Origin: Acanthosepion esculentum
Lineage: Eukaryota > Mollusca > Cephalopoda > Sepiida > Sepiidae
NCBI GenBank assembly: GCA_964036315.1
Contig: OZ038498.1
Location: 11,543,339-11,607,338, forward strand
Direction of reading: 5' to 3'
Length of the DNA: 64,000 bases
In this document: positions 41,446-52,770 of the stretch, in pieces
How positions within the stretch are numbered: position 1 is the stretch's first letter
Layout of the letters: each line of letters begins with the position of its first letter
Notes under the pieces: model-generated
Database searches by the model: none
What the model saw: the letters and a program-made list of their open reading frames with translations, nothing else
Told to the model about the DNA's origin: nothing
Made by a program: the position numbers and the translations under genes

Positions 41446-42236
41446 CTGTTGGTTGTAAATGCCGAACTTATTTTTTTTTTTAAATTTCTTTGAAGCAGAG
41501 CAAACGTGAGAAAAAAAAATTCTAGATTAGAGGAGCATTATCGTTTCTTATCAAAAGCATCACTTCCATTATAGATGACAAACTGATGTTCTTTGAAAAG
41601 ACGGAACGAGGATATTACTGCCACCAACGCGATATCTTAATGTTCGGTTATCTGATTCTGGTAGACTATGATGAAAATTATGAAAAGCACAACTCCTAAA
41701 ACCACGGGATATAGCATCTTCAAAGCGAAATGAAGGATATATCGCTCGAAACACAGGGTTACAAACAGCAGAGATGAAAACAAAAGCTTTTTTTCCTTAA
41801 TATTTGGTCCCACTATTTCTTTTGTTAATCTACTGAAAGTGTGGAGAATTTCACTGGTCAGTAAGATTTACTTTGATTATTATCATTAAAGAAGTCTAAT
41901 TTTTATAGTCTAAAGTATAATAATATGGCCGCTCTTCAAGTAAGAATGAAACCGATACAAAGTATATCAGTTCACAACGATGTACATACATGAGTGAGGG
42001 AGAAATTTACAAATATATTTTCATAATTACTAGCCATATAGTTAACAAAGGTTATACCATGAGCTCGATTCACACTGGAGACTGTAATTGTGTAAACCTA
42101 CGGCAAAACAAATTAATTTTACTTAATAAAGGATCGTTTGACATTCTATCTCTGTGCCAGACAAGGAGAGGTTTGGTTAATATCTAGATATCACTCAAAG
42201 TTACCAACAGCTGGATCGAGTTATCTACTGTTACTC
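41446..42236. other. No recognisable feature
   Basis: AT-rich. The minus-strand 61-codon frame at 41569-41754 shows no recognised domain. Confidence 0.5.
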
Positions 42237-42242
42237 TTTATT
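42237..42242 (-). terminator. AATAAA poly(A) signal candidate
   Basis: On the minus strand AAATAAAGAG lies 122 bases beyond the stop of the candidate exon at 42364-42658. Such hexamers are frequent in AT-rich DNA; support comes only from the position. Confidence 0.3.
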
Positions 42243-42363
42243 TAAAAAAAAAAGACAACTGAGCAATTTACCATTTTGAGCCTGCTGCTACTCTTGGGTT
42301 CGTTCGATCGAAGATACGAATTGTGAGAACGAAGGTCTATTTACTTTCGGGCTTCGATGACTG

Positions 42364-42658
42364 TTAATAAACCTCATCTAGCCTGGCGATAAATTGCGAC
42401 TTTGGCAAAGCGGTGGGTAGCATATCGATACGCGACAGACATGAGAGGAGCGTTTGTAGCGTTCTGTTGACAAAAAGCGATGTAGCGTATACAGTAAAGG
42501 CTGCATTAGCGAAGGCAACGGTAACACCAGTAGCTGTCAGACGATTTGTTGTATGAATGTGCGTGTATTTCAATGCGGTAGGCACCTGTGAAGTCCCTGC
42601 AGTTGCCGGCATTCGATCAGTCATGGAGACAGTTGTGGTAGCAATTGCGGGCGTTGTC
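42364..42658 (-). CDS. Candidate terminal exon of an unidentified gene
   Basis: On the minus strand a good 3' splice site (TCTCTTTGTCTGTACAG) ends at 42659. The frame then stays open for 97 residues to a TAA at 42364-42366. It starts TTPAIATTTVSMTDRMPATA, is Thr/Ala-rich for 60 residues, and has a moderately hydrophobic stretch VAFANAAFTVYATSLFVNRT before ending ARLDEVY. A poly(A) signal follows at 42237-42242. The segment is GC-richer than its surroundings and shares no repeat family with the window. I do not recognise the protein. Thr-rich sequence with one hydrophobic stretch could be an extracellular or membrane protein tail, but chance openness is possible. Confidence 0.33.
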
Positions 42659-42661
42659 CTG

Positions 42662-44631
42662 TACAGACAAAGAGATCATGTATATATTCATATGGGTATG
42701 AATGCGGAAGGTTGTTAAAAAAGGGGGGGGGGTGATTTGTTAAGCTATAATCGCCGTTATGGATTTTTGTGTTTTGAATATCATAAAATAGTTACAATTG
42801 GTCATTTTAATACAATTGATTAGGTTTAAAATTTATTCAACAAAGCTTTTATTTATTTATTTATTTTTTTCGTTTAATGTCATAACAACAGATAAGTATA
42901 ATTTGATGACAAAGAAGTAGATATTTCACAGCATCCTAAATATATAAAAAAAAACAGATTTTTTTACTCGGCAATTATGTTTTATGTATCAAATTTTTCA
43001 TTGGAGAGAAAGTCTGATTTTCATTTCTTTGCATCGTCTCTTGGGGTAATGAGAAAGATAAACACCACAACGCTAGACTTCGGATTTGAAAACTGGCTAC
43101 AAAAGGACTGTCTTGATTGCTTCATTCACATTTAACGAATGATCGGCCCTTGATTATCCCTCCGTGTCAACTCAACAAATTTCATTTTATATGCTGTTTA
43201 ACATTTTTTTATCGTAACTATTTTTCCGATAAAAACAACGAAAATGCAATATTTGAATAATTCCTTTTTCGCGTCGCATTCCAGCTAGATTTATGTACTT
43301 ATAAAATCTACCATATCCGCGACTAAATTCTGTTCTATATTTCTTTCATTATAACATTTTGTTGCCATCGGAGATCTTTCAAAAATGCAGGTAGAAATGT
43401 TCTTTTCTTAATGTTTTAAAAGGACCCGCTACGTTTGCAACTCACTTCGATCACCACGGGGAATAACCTTCATTTCGTTTTTTTTTTTTTTTTTTTTTCA
43501 GGTTCGAATAAAGAATTAAGAATCTTTTTTTCAAAAATATCTACTTCAGAAAAAAAATTTCATTTAAAATTTTATATCTTTATATCATTTAATGTGTCCG
43601 TAAAATGAGTTGAAAAATAAACTATAAGAGAAAATGTTTTAAATAACAAAAATCGATTGAATAAACCTCCTCTGATGTAAAAATCAAAGTTCAACCTGAA
43701 AATTCAAGGTTTCAACATTTGCTGAAGATAAAATGATTTACCTGCTACATCTGGGAAGACATTGTCTGTGAATGCGACAAGTAACGACTTAAAAACAGAT
43801 CCATTAAAAACAGCCAAATCCTTTTTAATAATTTTAAGAAGAAAGTGTTCTTGAATTGTAAAGCTTAATTTCAGACACGGAAAATCCGAGCCTGTTTTTA
43901 TATTAATGGCGGAAGATAATTTTTTTTGAGAAAAATTTCCCTTTAAAATGAAATTGTCGTCGTTACGTAATCTTGAGAAACAAATATTTCTCGAAAAAAT
44001 ATTCTTTAATCATAATTTTTATTAAACAAAAAAGTCAGTGAAAAAGAAAATGTTCAAGAATATTTCCTTCCTAAAATATCCGGAAGAAAGTTTTTAGAAA
44101 TTTTTCGAGTGAGACTTAATGAAAAACTAAAACAAGTAACATTGTTTACTCTAACAAGTGAAGAAGACTAAAATCGTAAGGAAAAATTAAAAGAGAAAAC
44201 AAAATTAACATTACTGAGCAAAATAAAAAATGAATAAATTTGAAACTTGCCAAATATCAACTGAAAAAACAGAAGGAATAAAATAATCAGGCATAAAATT
44301 TTCAGAAACTCTGACTTTTAAGCAAAATTGTAAGATTTTATGTATTTATCAAGTCAAAATATTTTCTTAAAACTCTATTCCTAGGTGATTTAAAATGGAT
44401 TACAGTCTAAATGAAATGTCGCTTGAAATTTGAACATTCGTTTTTTTCAAACGATAACCAGGAAGGGATCAATAAAAAAAAAAAAAGATTTATAATAGGG
44501 ACGAGCATAAAACCGATCCCCTAAGCTGATTGACTGACCGAATCAAAATTGGATGGAGCAGAATGAAGGCGAAGCAGGGATTAAAAACAATTGAATGGAT
44601 CATGTACAGAGAAAGAGAGAAACTAAGAAAG

Positions 44632-44635
<4 letters not shown>
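42662..44635. other. AT-rich, no recognisable feature
   Basis: Long AT-rich stretch with homopolymer runs (for example T run near 43480). No gene, RNA or shared repeat found. Confidence 0.55.

Positions 44636-44686
<51 letters not shown>
44636..44686. repeat. (GA)n microsatellite
   Basis: GA dinucleotide run. Confidence 0.97.
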
Positions 44687-44820
44687 AAGAGAAAGAGAAT
44701 TTGATAATTGGTTGATAGGTAGACTACTGAAGAGTGAAACAACTAAATAGACAGTAACAGGGAGAAGCCTGATTGCTTAAGAGAAAAAACAACCTCACAA
44801 GGGAAAGAAGATGCGACCTC

Positions 44821-44825
<5 letters not shown>

Positions 44826-44885
<60 letters not shown>
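44826..44885. repeat. (TA)n microsatellite
   Basis: TA dinucleotide run; Ile/Tyr open frames across it are artefacts. Confidence 0.97.
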
Positions 44886-44888
<3 letters not shown>

Positions 44889-45195
44889 ACAAACAAATAT
44901 ATATCTACAAGTGTGCGTGTGTGCGTGTAAAAGGAGGCAAACTAAAAACGAAAAGAGTGAAACAGGCAAATAACGAATAGAAAATTCAGTTTGATCGAAC
45001 GGTAGACGGGGTGGGGTGGGGGTGGATTGCGGAGATAGACAGAAGAACAGAGGGACCGAAAGAACGAATCAAATCTGACATAGGAATTGATGCACAGATC
45101 AGCAGTCATGTGTATGAATTGAAGAATAGTTTAATAAATAATGATAATAATGATAAAACAGAAGACTCAATGTAAAACCCGTAAATTACTATTAG

Positions 45196-45198
45196 TAA

Positions 45199-45268
<70 letters not shown>

Positions 45269-45541
45269 TTCTTCTTCTTCATTATTATTATTATTAATAT
45301 TATTTTTATGTGAAGCGAAAGAGTAAAGTAGTACTAGTAGTTTAGTAATGCTAGCGTTAGACGTGACTTTTATTATTATTATTATTATGATTATTATTAT
45401 TTTCTACTTCTTCTTCTTCTTCTTCTTCATTATTATTATTATTATTTTATGTGAAGAGAAAGAGTAAAGTAGTACTAGTAGTAATGCTAGCGTTAGACGT
45501 GACTTTTATTATTATTATTATCATTATTTTCTTCTTCTTCA

Positions 45542-45591
<50 letters not shown>

Positions 45592-45592
45592 T
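45196..45592. repeat. (ATT)n/(CTT)n array with duplicated unique block
   Basis: ATT triplet runs broken by CTT runs. The unique block GAGTAAAGTAGTACTAGTAG..AATGCTAGCGTTAGACGTGA occurs twice (about 45320 and 45458), showing tandem duplication of a roughly 140-bp unit that includes the triplets. Confidence 0.93.
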
Positions 45593-45913
45593 AATGACAA
45601 GAAGAAGCAACTTTACTGTCATTTTAATAATGACGACATTAATCTTTCTGATTCCTTTTTTTCTCCTTATTTCGATTTGTCTGAATCTGAACGACCATAT
45701 TCTAAATTTTTATTTCGATTATTCTAAAATGTCATTTTTCTCTAAATATCTATCTTATGTCCTCCTTGTGAGTCCGCAGGCTAACAAGTATTTTTGTGAA
45801 TTCGTAGACAAGGAAGAAAACGAGGAAGATGACCATAGACATGATGGAAAGAAATAACTTAAAAAGATAGAAGCGAAGAGAATGACATTGTGGCAAAGAA
45901 AGAGGCCGATAAA

Positions 45914-46110
<197 letters not shown>

Positions 46111-46238
46111 AGAAATAGAGTTGATAGAATGAGACCGATTTTACTTTATTCCAGCTGATGTTCTGCACGAGTGACTCGACCAGAGTTGCTTGACGTCATA
46201 GCCGTCCTCAGCGACAATGATCTTCGGCAGGGTGTCCG

Positions 46239-46265
46239 ATAAAAAAAAAAAAAAAAAAAAAAAAA
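46239..46265. repeat. A homopolymer run
   Basis: About 23 consecutive A bases. Confidence 0.95.
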
Positions 46266-46269
46266 GGAA

Positions 46270-47084
46270 AAATAATTTTAAGTGTGTATCCTGTAGAAAT
46301 GAATGAGTCCTCATATAAAATTCACCTTATCTACACACGGACACGCAAACGATTATTTCTCTTATCTTTGATCACATATGTGTATATTCAAAAGTGTCCA
46401 AACGAGTGTCCAATCTCATATAATTTGAAGAAAAATATCTATTTCGGTACGTCGGTAATTTATAATTAAAAAAAACCCCAAAAACAAACATTAATTTACA
46501 TATTTAAAGGATTTATAATTTGACGGACATTTTGTTTTAAATAAAAAAAAAAACAAACTTCAAATAGGTTATTTTTTTCTAAAACGATTGCTACCAAAAA
46601 CTGACATTCTATTTTTACCAAATATTCCAAGGAATATTTTTCCTTGCATTCTTAAACTGGCAAAACGGTGCAAAACTGGCAGAATATTTCATGAAATATA
46701 CATGAAAATACAAATTCTATAAATAAGTACGTATCATATTCCCACTGGTTATATATTTTTACATTTACAAAGGTCTATATAGACAGGTCTATATAAAGAA
46801 TGTGTTGCGTCAATATATTTGCCCATAAAACCAACTGCTGACGCAACTGCCAGCCATTTAAACAAGTTACAGGTTATTGATCGATTGGTTATCGATCGTT
46901 ATGTGTTCATACAGTTTATATGTTAATCTGTTTTCATTTCTTATGTGCCTCTCGTAGGGTGGCGGCCTGAGAGCTCGGATTGAAAGCCGTTGTTCGTGAG
47001 TTCGTTTCTATGTTCTCCTTCGTCTCTCCCTCTTTACAAAATATATTTGTATAAATTCCCCAAATAGGTTACTCGGCACTTTCA
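46270..47084. other. No recognisable feature
   Basis: AT-rich; a GTGAGTTCG string near 46997 recalls a B-box but no tRNA fold is evident. Confidence 0.5.
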
Positions 47085-48050
47085 TCTGTTTCTCAAGTCT
47101 TCGATGAGACCTGTCAGATTTAAATTCGCCAAGTATTCCTTCCTTATTATGCCTGCCAGAAATTTCAGTTGTCGTTTTTTAGATTGTTAGCGGCAGTTAA
47201 ATTTAATGTTGCTGGTCTCTTTAAAACTTCCTTGTTTATCGCATGCTCTTTCTATGGTAATCTTAATATTCCTCGCTAAGATGCAATGTCTGCTGTTTTC
47301 ACTCTTTGATTTTTTTGTTGTTGTAGTTTTTTTTTCTTTTTATTTATGGCGAAATTGTCTAGTGTCCATCGGCCTACAAGGGGTTAAGCATTAAATAGCG
47401 GCCCAACTGTCTTTCAAGAGCCGACGAATAACATTAGATATGATCTGATGCTATTTTTCTGTCCTTGGGTACCTTATTCAGTTTTTGTAAAATATATTTC
47501 GCTATTGCTGTGTGTTCCTTCATTTTTTTTAAACTACTCGAATTTTCACACTTGTAAAATCGTGGCGTCCCCGGTGTGTAACACATCGTGATATACCCCT
47601 TTTGCTCACCACTAGTGCGTTCTATCTTGTTACAATTAATTTAATTTAATTTCTTCGCGCTTTCATCAATTAAGCTATCATACAGTTCTTTGAGCCTTCC
47701 TTTGGAATTTGCCATTATTACAGTTTCATTCACGTAGCATATCTTACGTTCACAGGTAATAAATCAGGGACGGTCTAATGCCCTTAAGATGAGCTCGCTG
47801 TACAGAGGTTAAATAAATCCGGTGAAAAGACCCATCCATGTCACTCTTCTCTTTCTGTCTTGGGGTATTCACTTAATCCTTTATATCAACTTGTGCCCCA
47901 GGTGTACTTGCCCTAAGCTACATGAACATGAGTCTCACTTGACAAATCTTTGATCCAAATTGATGCACCAGCCAGGATTGTGCTTGCCCTTGAAAATCTG
48001 CCTTTGTTTCTAAAACATCGATCATCACAAGAATTGCCATAAAACCTGAA
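47085..48050 (-). pseudogene. RTE-type LINE fragment with degenerate RT catalytic motif
   Basis: On the minus strand, across several frame breaks: PLYSELILRALDRP (compare 'FNLYSEMIMREI'), then CYVNETVIMANSKGRLKELY in the place of the RT catalytic block 'YADDTVLIADSEEKLQELV', so the essential Asp pair has become Asn-Glu. Further down, KKRQLKFLAGIIRKEGILGE fits the 'RQLxFLGHIIRKEGLEN' block after the thumb. The last part reaches about 47085. The plus-strand frame at 47206 is a shadow. Confidence 0.6.
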
Positions 48051-48869
48051 GTCATCAATAGGGCCGGTGCCTACCGTGGCGCGATCTATTGTAGATTTGT
48101 CTCATAGAACGATTCTCTGGTATAGTGAGTTACAGCGTCACGCTTTGACGCAATTGTCAAACTAAGTTTAGCAAATATTATTTATTTTTACTTCCTGATA
48201 AATTTCATCTAATTGCATCTTTTTCAATCGGTTTTAGTCGTTAGCGTTCGAACCCAGCTAGAAACCAGGATATTCTAAGCTGATTTTCAATGAAGATTGA
48301 TGAGGCGTAGTGTCCCCACTCCCGTTTTATTCAGTTTTGTCTTATTAAAAATAATGACACAGAGATGGCTTTGGTTATTAAAAAATAAAAAATAAAGTGA
48401 AAATAATGGCCACAGGAACATGGAGGAATATTTAAACCTGGGATGGAAGAGAAAAGTGAAGAATATAAAAGAATATTCAAACGCGTTCTATTCTTTAGTT
48501 CCACCAATCCCGACCTTTAAAGCCTGGATAAATCTTGCCACATCATCGGAGACGAATTCGCTCCATTTACCCCGTAATCCAAATGTAAAGGGAATGTGCC
48601 ACAAGGACAGCTTTTTCCTCAATAAATGTTACTTTTTAGTCTGGACACCTGCATGGGAAATCCCTAAACACTACCATTTCAGTGGCTTTGTTGCCTTGGT
48701 TGGGGTGAAATGATAAAAAAAAAACTGCCATGAAAAAAATTTATTCTATTTAAAGTTTCTCTATCTAGCCATATCATGTGATTATAATTTAGCAGGAAAT
48801 ATAATTCTGAAGAAAACAAAACCATAAAAATCTTTAAAAAGACAATATCAGTACCTGTATAGCATGAAT
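48051..48869. other. No clear feature
   Basis: Includes a 97-codon plus-strand frame (48420-48713) without recognised domain. Probably degraded mobile DNA. Confidence 0.4.
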
Positions 48870-49190
48870 GCCGTAGAACATAAACATACCGAAAATACTA
48901 TTTACATTATTCTGAATATTGTCCTCACCTTTGTCGCCATATTTATTACAACGTTTCGGCCGTTGTACGCTCCGGTGGTTGGAATGTCGAACTGAACTCT
49001 TTATTTCGCTCACTGGGGTAGACTGTTCTAGTTCCACGTGCCATGTTTAATGGATGTCAGTTATCAATTATCTCCTGTTAATTTCCCTCTGAAAGTTCTC
49101 CACTGCCTTAACCGGGTATTGAACTCACACTCTTTGTCAATGGATCTAACCAACGCCTTTATCCACTGCGCCATGTGTCCTTGAGGACAT
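48870..49190 (-). mobile_element. RepM copy (SINE-like)
   Basis: On the minus strand: ACATGGCGCAGTGGATAAAG, GTGAGTTCAATACCCGG, AACATGGCACGTGGAACTAG, GGAGCGTACAACGGCCGAAA and GGCGACAAAGGTGAGGACAA. The CTGAAGAAGG half of the hairpin is deleted here. Confidence 0.88.
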
Positions 49191-50107
49191 ATGTGTATGA
49201 ATGTCTGCGTATTATAAACCTAATGTCTTCAGCAAGCATTTTTTTACCAATGCTCATACTGCAATTTTTGTTGTTATCATTTTATGTTTTTCCAGACAAA
49301 CTAGACAAACTTTAACCTCTTTCCAACAGATGCAATGTGCCAAACCTATCGTAAGTTGCATTAGAAATGTACACTTGAGCACCATTCTTTTTTTCTACCA
49401 GTTCAGACCGTTACAGCGAGGACAAACTACTTCCACGGAATCGAATCACCGCCATTTCCTCCATATTACAAATGTAACGAGAATGTTCCATTCAGCATTT
49501 TTCCTAGACGTCGCAATCATAACATTTCAAGTGTCAATCATTATTTATTGTTCTTATCATCATAATAGTCACTTTCTTCTCTCTCGAAAATATCACACCT
49601 CATTTAGCATAACCATTTTAGCAGTAACCCTCTACATTGAGTGACTCCTGAGCCTTATATTATGTGAAATTTAGTATGAAAAAGCGAAAGAATTATGAGG
49701 AAGGGTGGAATATTGTAGAAGATAAGAACAAGAAAACTTATGAGATGAAGACAGAAGAGAAAAGATGAAAATGGTCGAATAAAAACTTAAAGCTCTCAGC
49801 GTCGAATGATAAAAGGAAAATAAATTGGAAAAAGAAAGAACAGTGACACAATATTTGATAGAACGACGAAAAAGATAAGCAAGAATTATATATACGTGTG
49901 TGGGAGGGAGAGAATAGAAGAAATGAAAGAAAGGAATGGATGATGTGTCTCCTCGTATTGGCTAGAGATTCGGAGACTTCAATCTATATGCAAATGTCTT
50001 TTCCAAATCTGCATTTCCAAGCGCGCACATGCTGTCAGCATTGTGATCACCGCCACCCAGAGTATTCTTGGCTTGACAAAATCTTCTGACTTATCCGAGT
50101 GCTCAAC
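49191..50107. other. No clear feature
   Basis: A 147-codon plus-strand frame (49201-49644) is rich in Ile, Phe, Thr and Ser and shows no known domain. Its first bases lie in the end of a RepM copy. Confidence 0.4.
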
Positions 50108-50247
50108 CTATGCGCCTTTCTCTTCTCGTTCCGATGACACTTCTCTCCGGAACAGAAAACAATCTTGACGGAGATTGAACGGCGATTCACATCCATGAAA
50201 TACTTGAATTTCTCCAGCATACGAACCAACGGGTCCTGATGTGTCGA
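50108..50247 (-). CDS. Candidate internal exon, unidentified
   Basis: On the minus strand TCTTGTGTCAATCTTTTGCAG is a strong acceptor ending at 50248, and CATAG|GTTGAG at 50108 is a fair donor. Between them 140 bases read STHQDPLVRMLEKFKYFMDV then NRRSISVKIVFCSGEKCHRN, entering in phase 0 and leaving with two extra bases. The composition is coding-like and no repeat family is shared. I do not recognise the protein. CSGEKC could be a metal-binding pair but this is speculation. Confidence 0.25.
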
Positions 50248-50429
50248 CTGCAAAAGATTGACACAAGATCTAAGCATTCGCCGTTCGTGAGTTCAATCCT
50301 AACCTTCGTTATTCGTTTCAGACGATTTACTAAATGAACCTTAGACCCTATTATTTTTTCTAGATAGTTATTTAAAAAGAATAGAAACTTGGATTTCATT
50401 ACAATTAATAAAAGGTTTCCTTAATTACA

Positions 50430-50806
50430 TTATTCGGACTATTGTCCTCATCTTTGTCGCCATATTTATTACAACGTTTCCGCTCTTCAGTATCTGTCTA
50501 TATTTCTGAGATGAGGTATTATGTACACTATTTACATTATTCGGACTATTGTCCTCATCTTTGTCGTCATATTTATTACAACGTTTCGGCCGTTGGTTGG
50601 AATGTCGAACTGAACCCTTTATTTCGCTCACTGGGGTAGACTGTTCTAGTTCCACGTGCCATGTTTAATGGATGTCAGTTATCAGTTATCTCCTGTTAAT
50701 TTCCCTCTGAAAGTTCTCCACTGCCTTGACCGGGTATTGAACCCACACTCTTTGGGTCCTGTCACTGGATCTAACTAACGTCTTTATCCACTGTGCTATG
50801 TGTCCT
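50430..50806 (-). mobile_element. RepM copy with duplicated 107-bp tail
   Basis: The main body (50582-50806) has the usual strings. The tail segment from CGTTTC at 50475 recurs at 50582, a 107-bp period. Tail strings are ATCTGTCTATATTTCTGAGA, GAGGTATTATGTACACTATT and GGACTATTGTCCTCATCTTT. Confidence 0.88.
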
Positions 50807-50809
50807 TGT

Positions 50810-51025
50810 GGGTAACTGATAACGGACATCCATTAAAACATGGCACGTGGAACTAGAACAGTCTACCCCAGTGAACGAAATGAAGGGTTCAGTTCGACAT
50901 TCCAACCACCTGAAGAAGGCCGAAACGTTGTAATAAATATGGCGACAAAGATGAGGAATAATAGACCGAATAATGTAAATAATGTAAATAATACCTCATC
51001 TCAGAAATATGGAGAGATACAAAAG
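50810..51025 (+). mobile_element. RepM copy, head-to-head with its neighbour
   Basis: Begins GGTAACTGATAACGGACATC right after the minus-strand copy. It contains AACATGGCACGTGGAACTAG, CCACCTGAAGAAGGCCGAAA (the hairpin loop is deleted) and GGCGACAAAGATGAGGAATA, and ends CTCATCTCAGAAATATGGAG. It lacks the tRNA-like head. Confidence 0.88.
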
Positions 51026-51112
51026 GTTTCCTGTTGAAGTGGACTATAGAGGAAAATGTTCCTTTAAAAACATATCTCCATAAGCAACTTAGAATTTCTT
51101 TTTAAAAGCTTG

Positions 51113-51600
51113 TCACCCCAAGCAAGGCGGGTGTGTCACTAGCACGCAAGGGGTTACAGAAAGTGGGAGCAACAGTAAAGAGGCATGTAAGAGGAGAAAG
51201 ATATAGAGCAGGACGCGGAATAGATCAAGGCATCTGGAAATGTCGATTGACATTGCATTTGAATATTTGGAGATTATCATGGAAGCAAGTAAGAGGATGG
51301 GAGTTCCACAGAGAAGAAGTGCGAGACATGAAGCTATTGGAGTAGAAGAGACGGCTACATTTAACCGTTTCGACAGTGAAAGGGTTGGACTGAGATGCCA
51401 ACCTAGTAGCACGTTTAAATTCATGCAGTTTGCGAACCAGCGAAAGTAGCTCGTCGGAGCGGTTACTGTGAAAATATTTGTAAAAAAGACAGAGGGAGGC
51501 GACGGCACGTCTGTGAGAGAACGACTGTAAACGAGATGCCAGATCAGGGCCAACCACATTGCATATCCGTCTCTGGATTTTGTCGAGCACCCAAGACGAA
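51113..51600 (-). pseudogene. Jockey/CR1-like LINE 3' end with RT carboxyl region
   Basis: The minus-strand frame of 121 codons runs LDKIQRRICNVVGPDLASRL, QSFSHRRAVASLCLFYKYFH, FKRATRLASQSNPFTVETVK, SRTSSLWNSHPLTCFHDNLQ and FKCNVNRHFQMP, then a 3' UTR to TAACCCCTTGCGTGCTAGTG and GCCTTGCTTGGGGTGAC. It lacks the catalytic RT motifs because it is 5' truncated. Four other copies end at the same 3' terminus, as is typical of target-primed insertion. It is the cleanest copy of the region here. Confidence 0.82.
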
Positions 51601-51730
51601 CAGCGAATTGCTATTCAAGATCAAGAATACTGGAAAGAAACTGTCTACTCGGCTTGGGCACACGTTCAGTCTAATTAGCTAAGTTTGATTTTGTTATTTC
51701 GTGTCTACATATGCATTTTTAATATTGTGC
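51597..51730 (+). repeat. Direct repeat of an RTE-like LINE 3' segment, first copy
   Basis: CTATTCAAGATCAAGAATAC, TGGAAAGAAACTGTCTACTC and TTGATTTTGTTATTTCG recur at 52023-52150 with few differences, 426 bp downstream. Confidence 0.85.
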
Positions 51731-51774
51731 AAAAAACGGACAAAGTAAATGATAATGGATCCTCTACAAAACAG

Positions 51775-52150
51775 TAGTATTCTCTGATGGCTCTCAATGT
51801 ATCTTGGGGGGACTATGTCAACAAATTTAGTTTTGTATAGATCTCTCGCTGGGATCACAACAAAGGTGAGAGAAAGCCGACTGAAACGTGCTGGCCATTG
51901 AATACACCATCCGAATAAGGAAGCATCAAAATGTACGGATGGGACTTGAAGCTGGAGTAAACAGCTTCATTCACTAAATGATTGCCTGTAAAACCACACC
52001 GGACACCATTCTGTTGATAAAGTCAGAATTACTATTCAAGATCAAGAATACTGGAAAGAAACTGTCTACTCGGCTCGGACGTACGTCTAGTCTAACGAGC
52101 TAACTTTAATTTTGTTATTTCGAGTTTATATATACATTTCATCATTTTAA
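51775..52150 (+). pseudogene. RTE-type LINE 3' end fragment
   Basis: Across frame breaks the plus strand reads ALNVSWGDYVNKFSFV, KVRESRLKRAGHCIRHPN and KEASKCTDGT, then ITIQDQEYWKETVYSARTYV. This matches the order 'LNVSWRDHVTN...LYG', 'VRERRxRLAGHCxRHxxExAS' and 'DRxxWxxxV' at the end of RTE-like RT proteins. Its final segment (52023-52150) is the second copy of the direct repeat at 51597. Confidence 0.65.
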
Positions 52151-52484
52151 ATTTGACACAGCACAACGGATTTAAATAAAGTCCTACAAAGAATTGTAAA
52201 TCGGCTTTCAACAACTGACAAAAAGGTCGTCTGTTCTATGTTTCCTTCTGAGTTGTAAGCGACTTGTAAAGCATTGGATTAGGATAAAGTTGTTTCCAGC
52301 ACTTGAATTAACCACTTGAGTCTAAGACATGACGTTAGCTTCCCTTTCCAGAGTTTAACGCACATATAAAACAAGAAAACCTTAATCGCCTTGACCGTCA
52401 AAAACATCAAACAATAAGTTATCAATTTTTCCCTGATCCATTCGCTAGTTTTCAAGTAAGCAACCCCCACGCTTCATAGGATTA
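52151..52484. other. No recognisable feature
   Basis: AT-rich; no motif found. Confidence 0.5.
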
Positions 52485-52770
52485 TTTACATTATATTTAT
52501 ATTCTCATCTTTGTTGCTGTATATCTATCTTACGAGGAATAACTTACGAGTAATTCTGAACTAAACCCTTTATTTAATATACGAGGGTAGACTGTTCTCG
52601 TTCCACTGCTAATATCTAGGAATATCGTGTAGTTTTTATTTTTCATTTAGTACTGTTCAGTTATTGCTCGCCCGTTTCCACTAAGTGCAAGTACACACTG
52701 CCCAATTCAGGGATTGAACTCACAACCAATATTTCGCCAAATTCGCAAACCAACACTTTTATCAGCTGGG
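52485..52770 (-). mobile_element. RepM copy, strongly diverged
   Basis: ATTATATTTATATTCTCATC, CTGAACTAAACCCTTTATTT, GAGGGTAGACTGTTCTCGTT and TTCAGGGATTGAACTCAC keep the order of the family with many changes. It is an older insertion than the 50-kb pair. Confidence 0.65.

Noticed and set aside
49201..49644. 147-codon gene
   Set aside because: Begins within RepM sequence, is low-complexity hydrophobic/Ser-Thr-rich, and has no splice, start-context or domain support.
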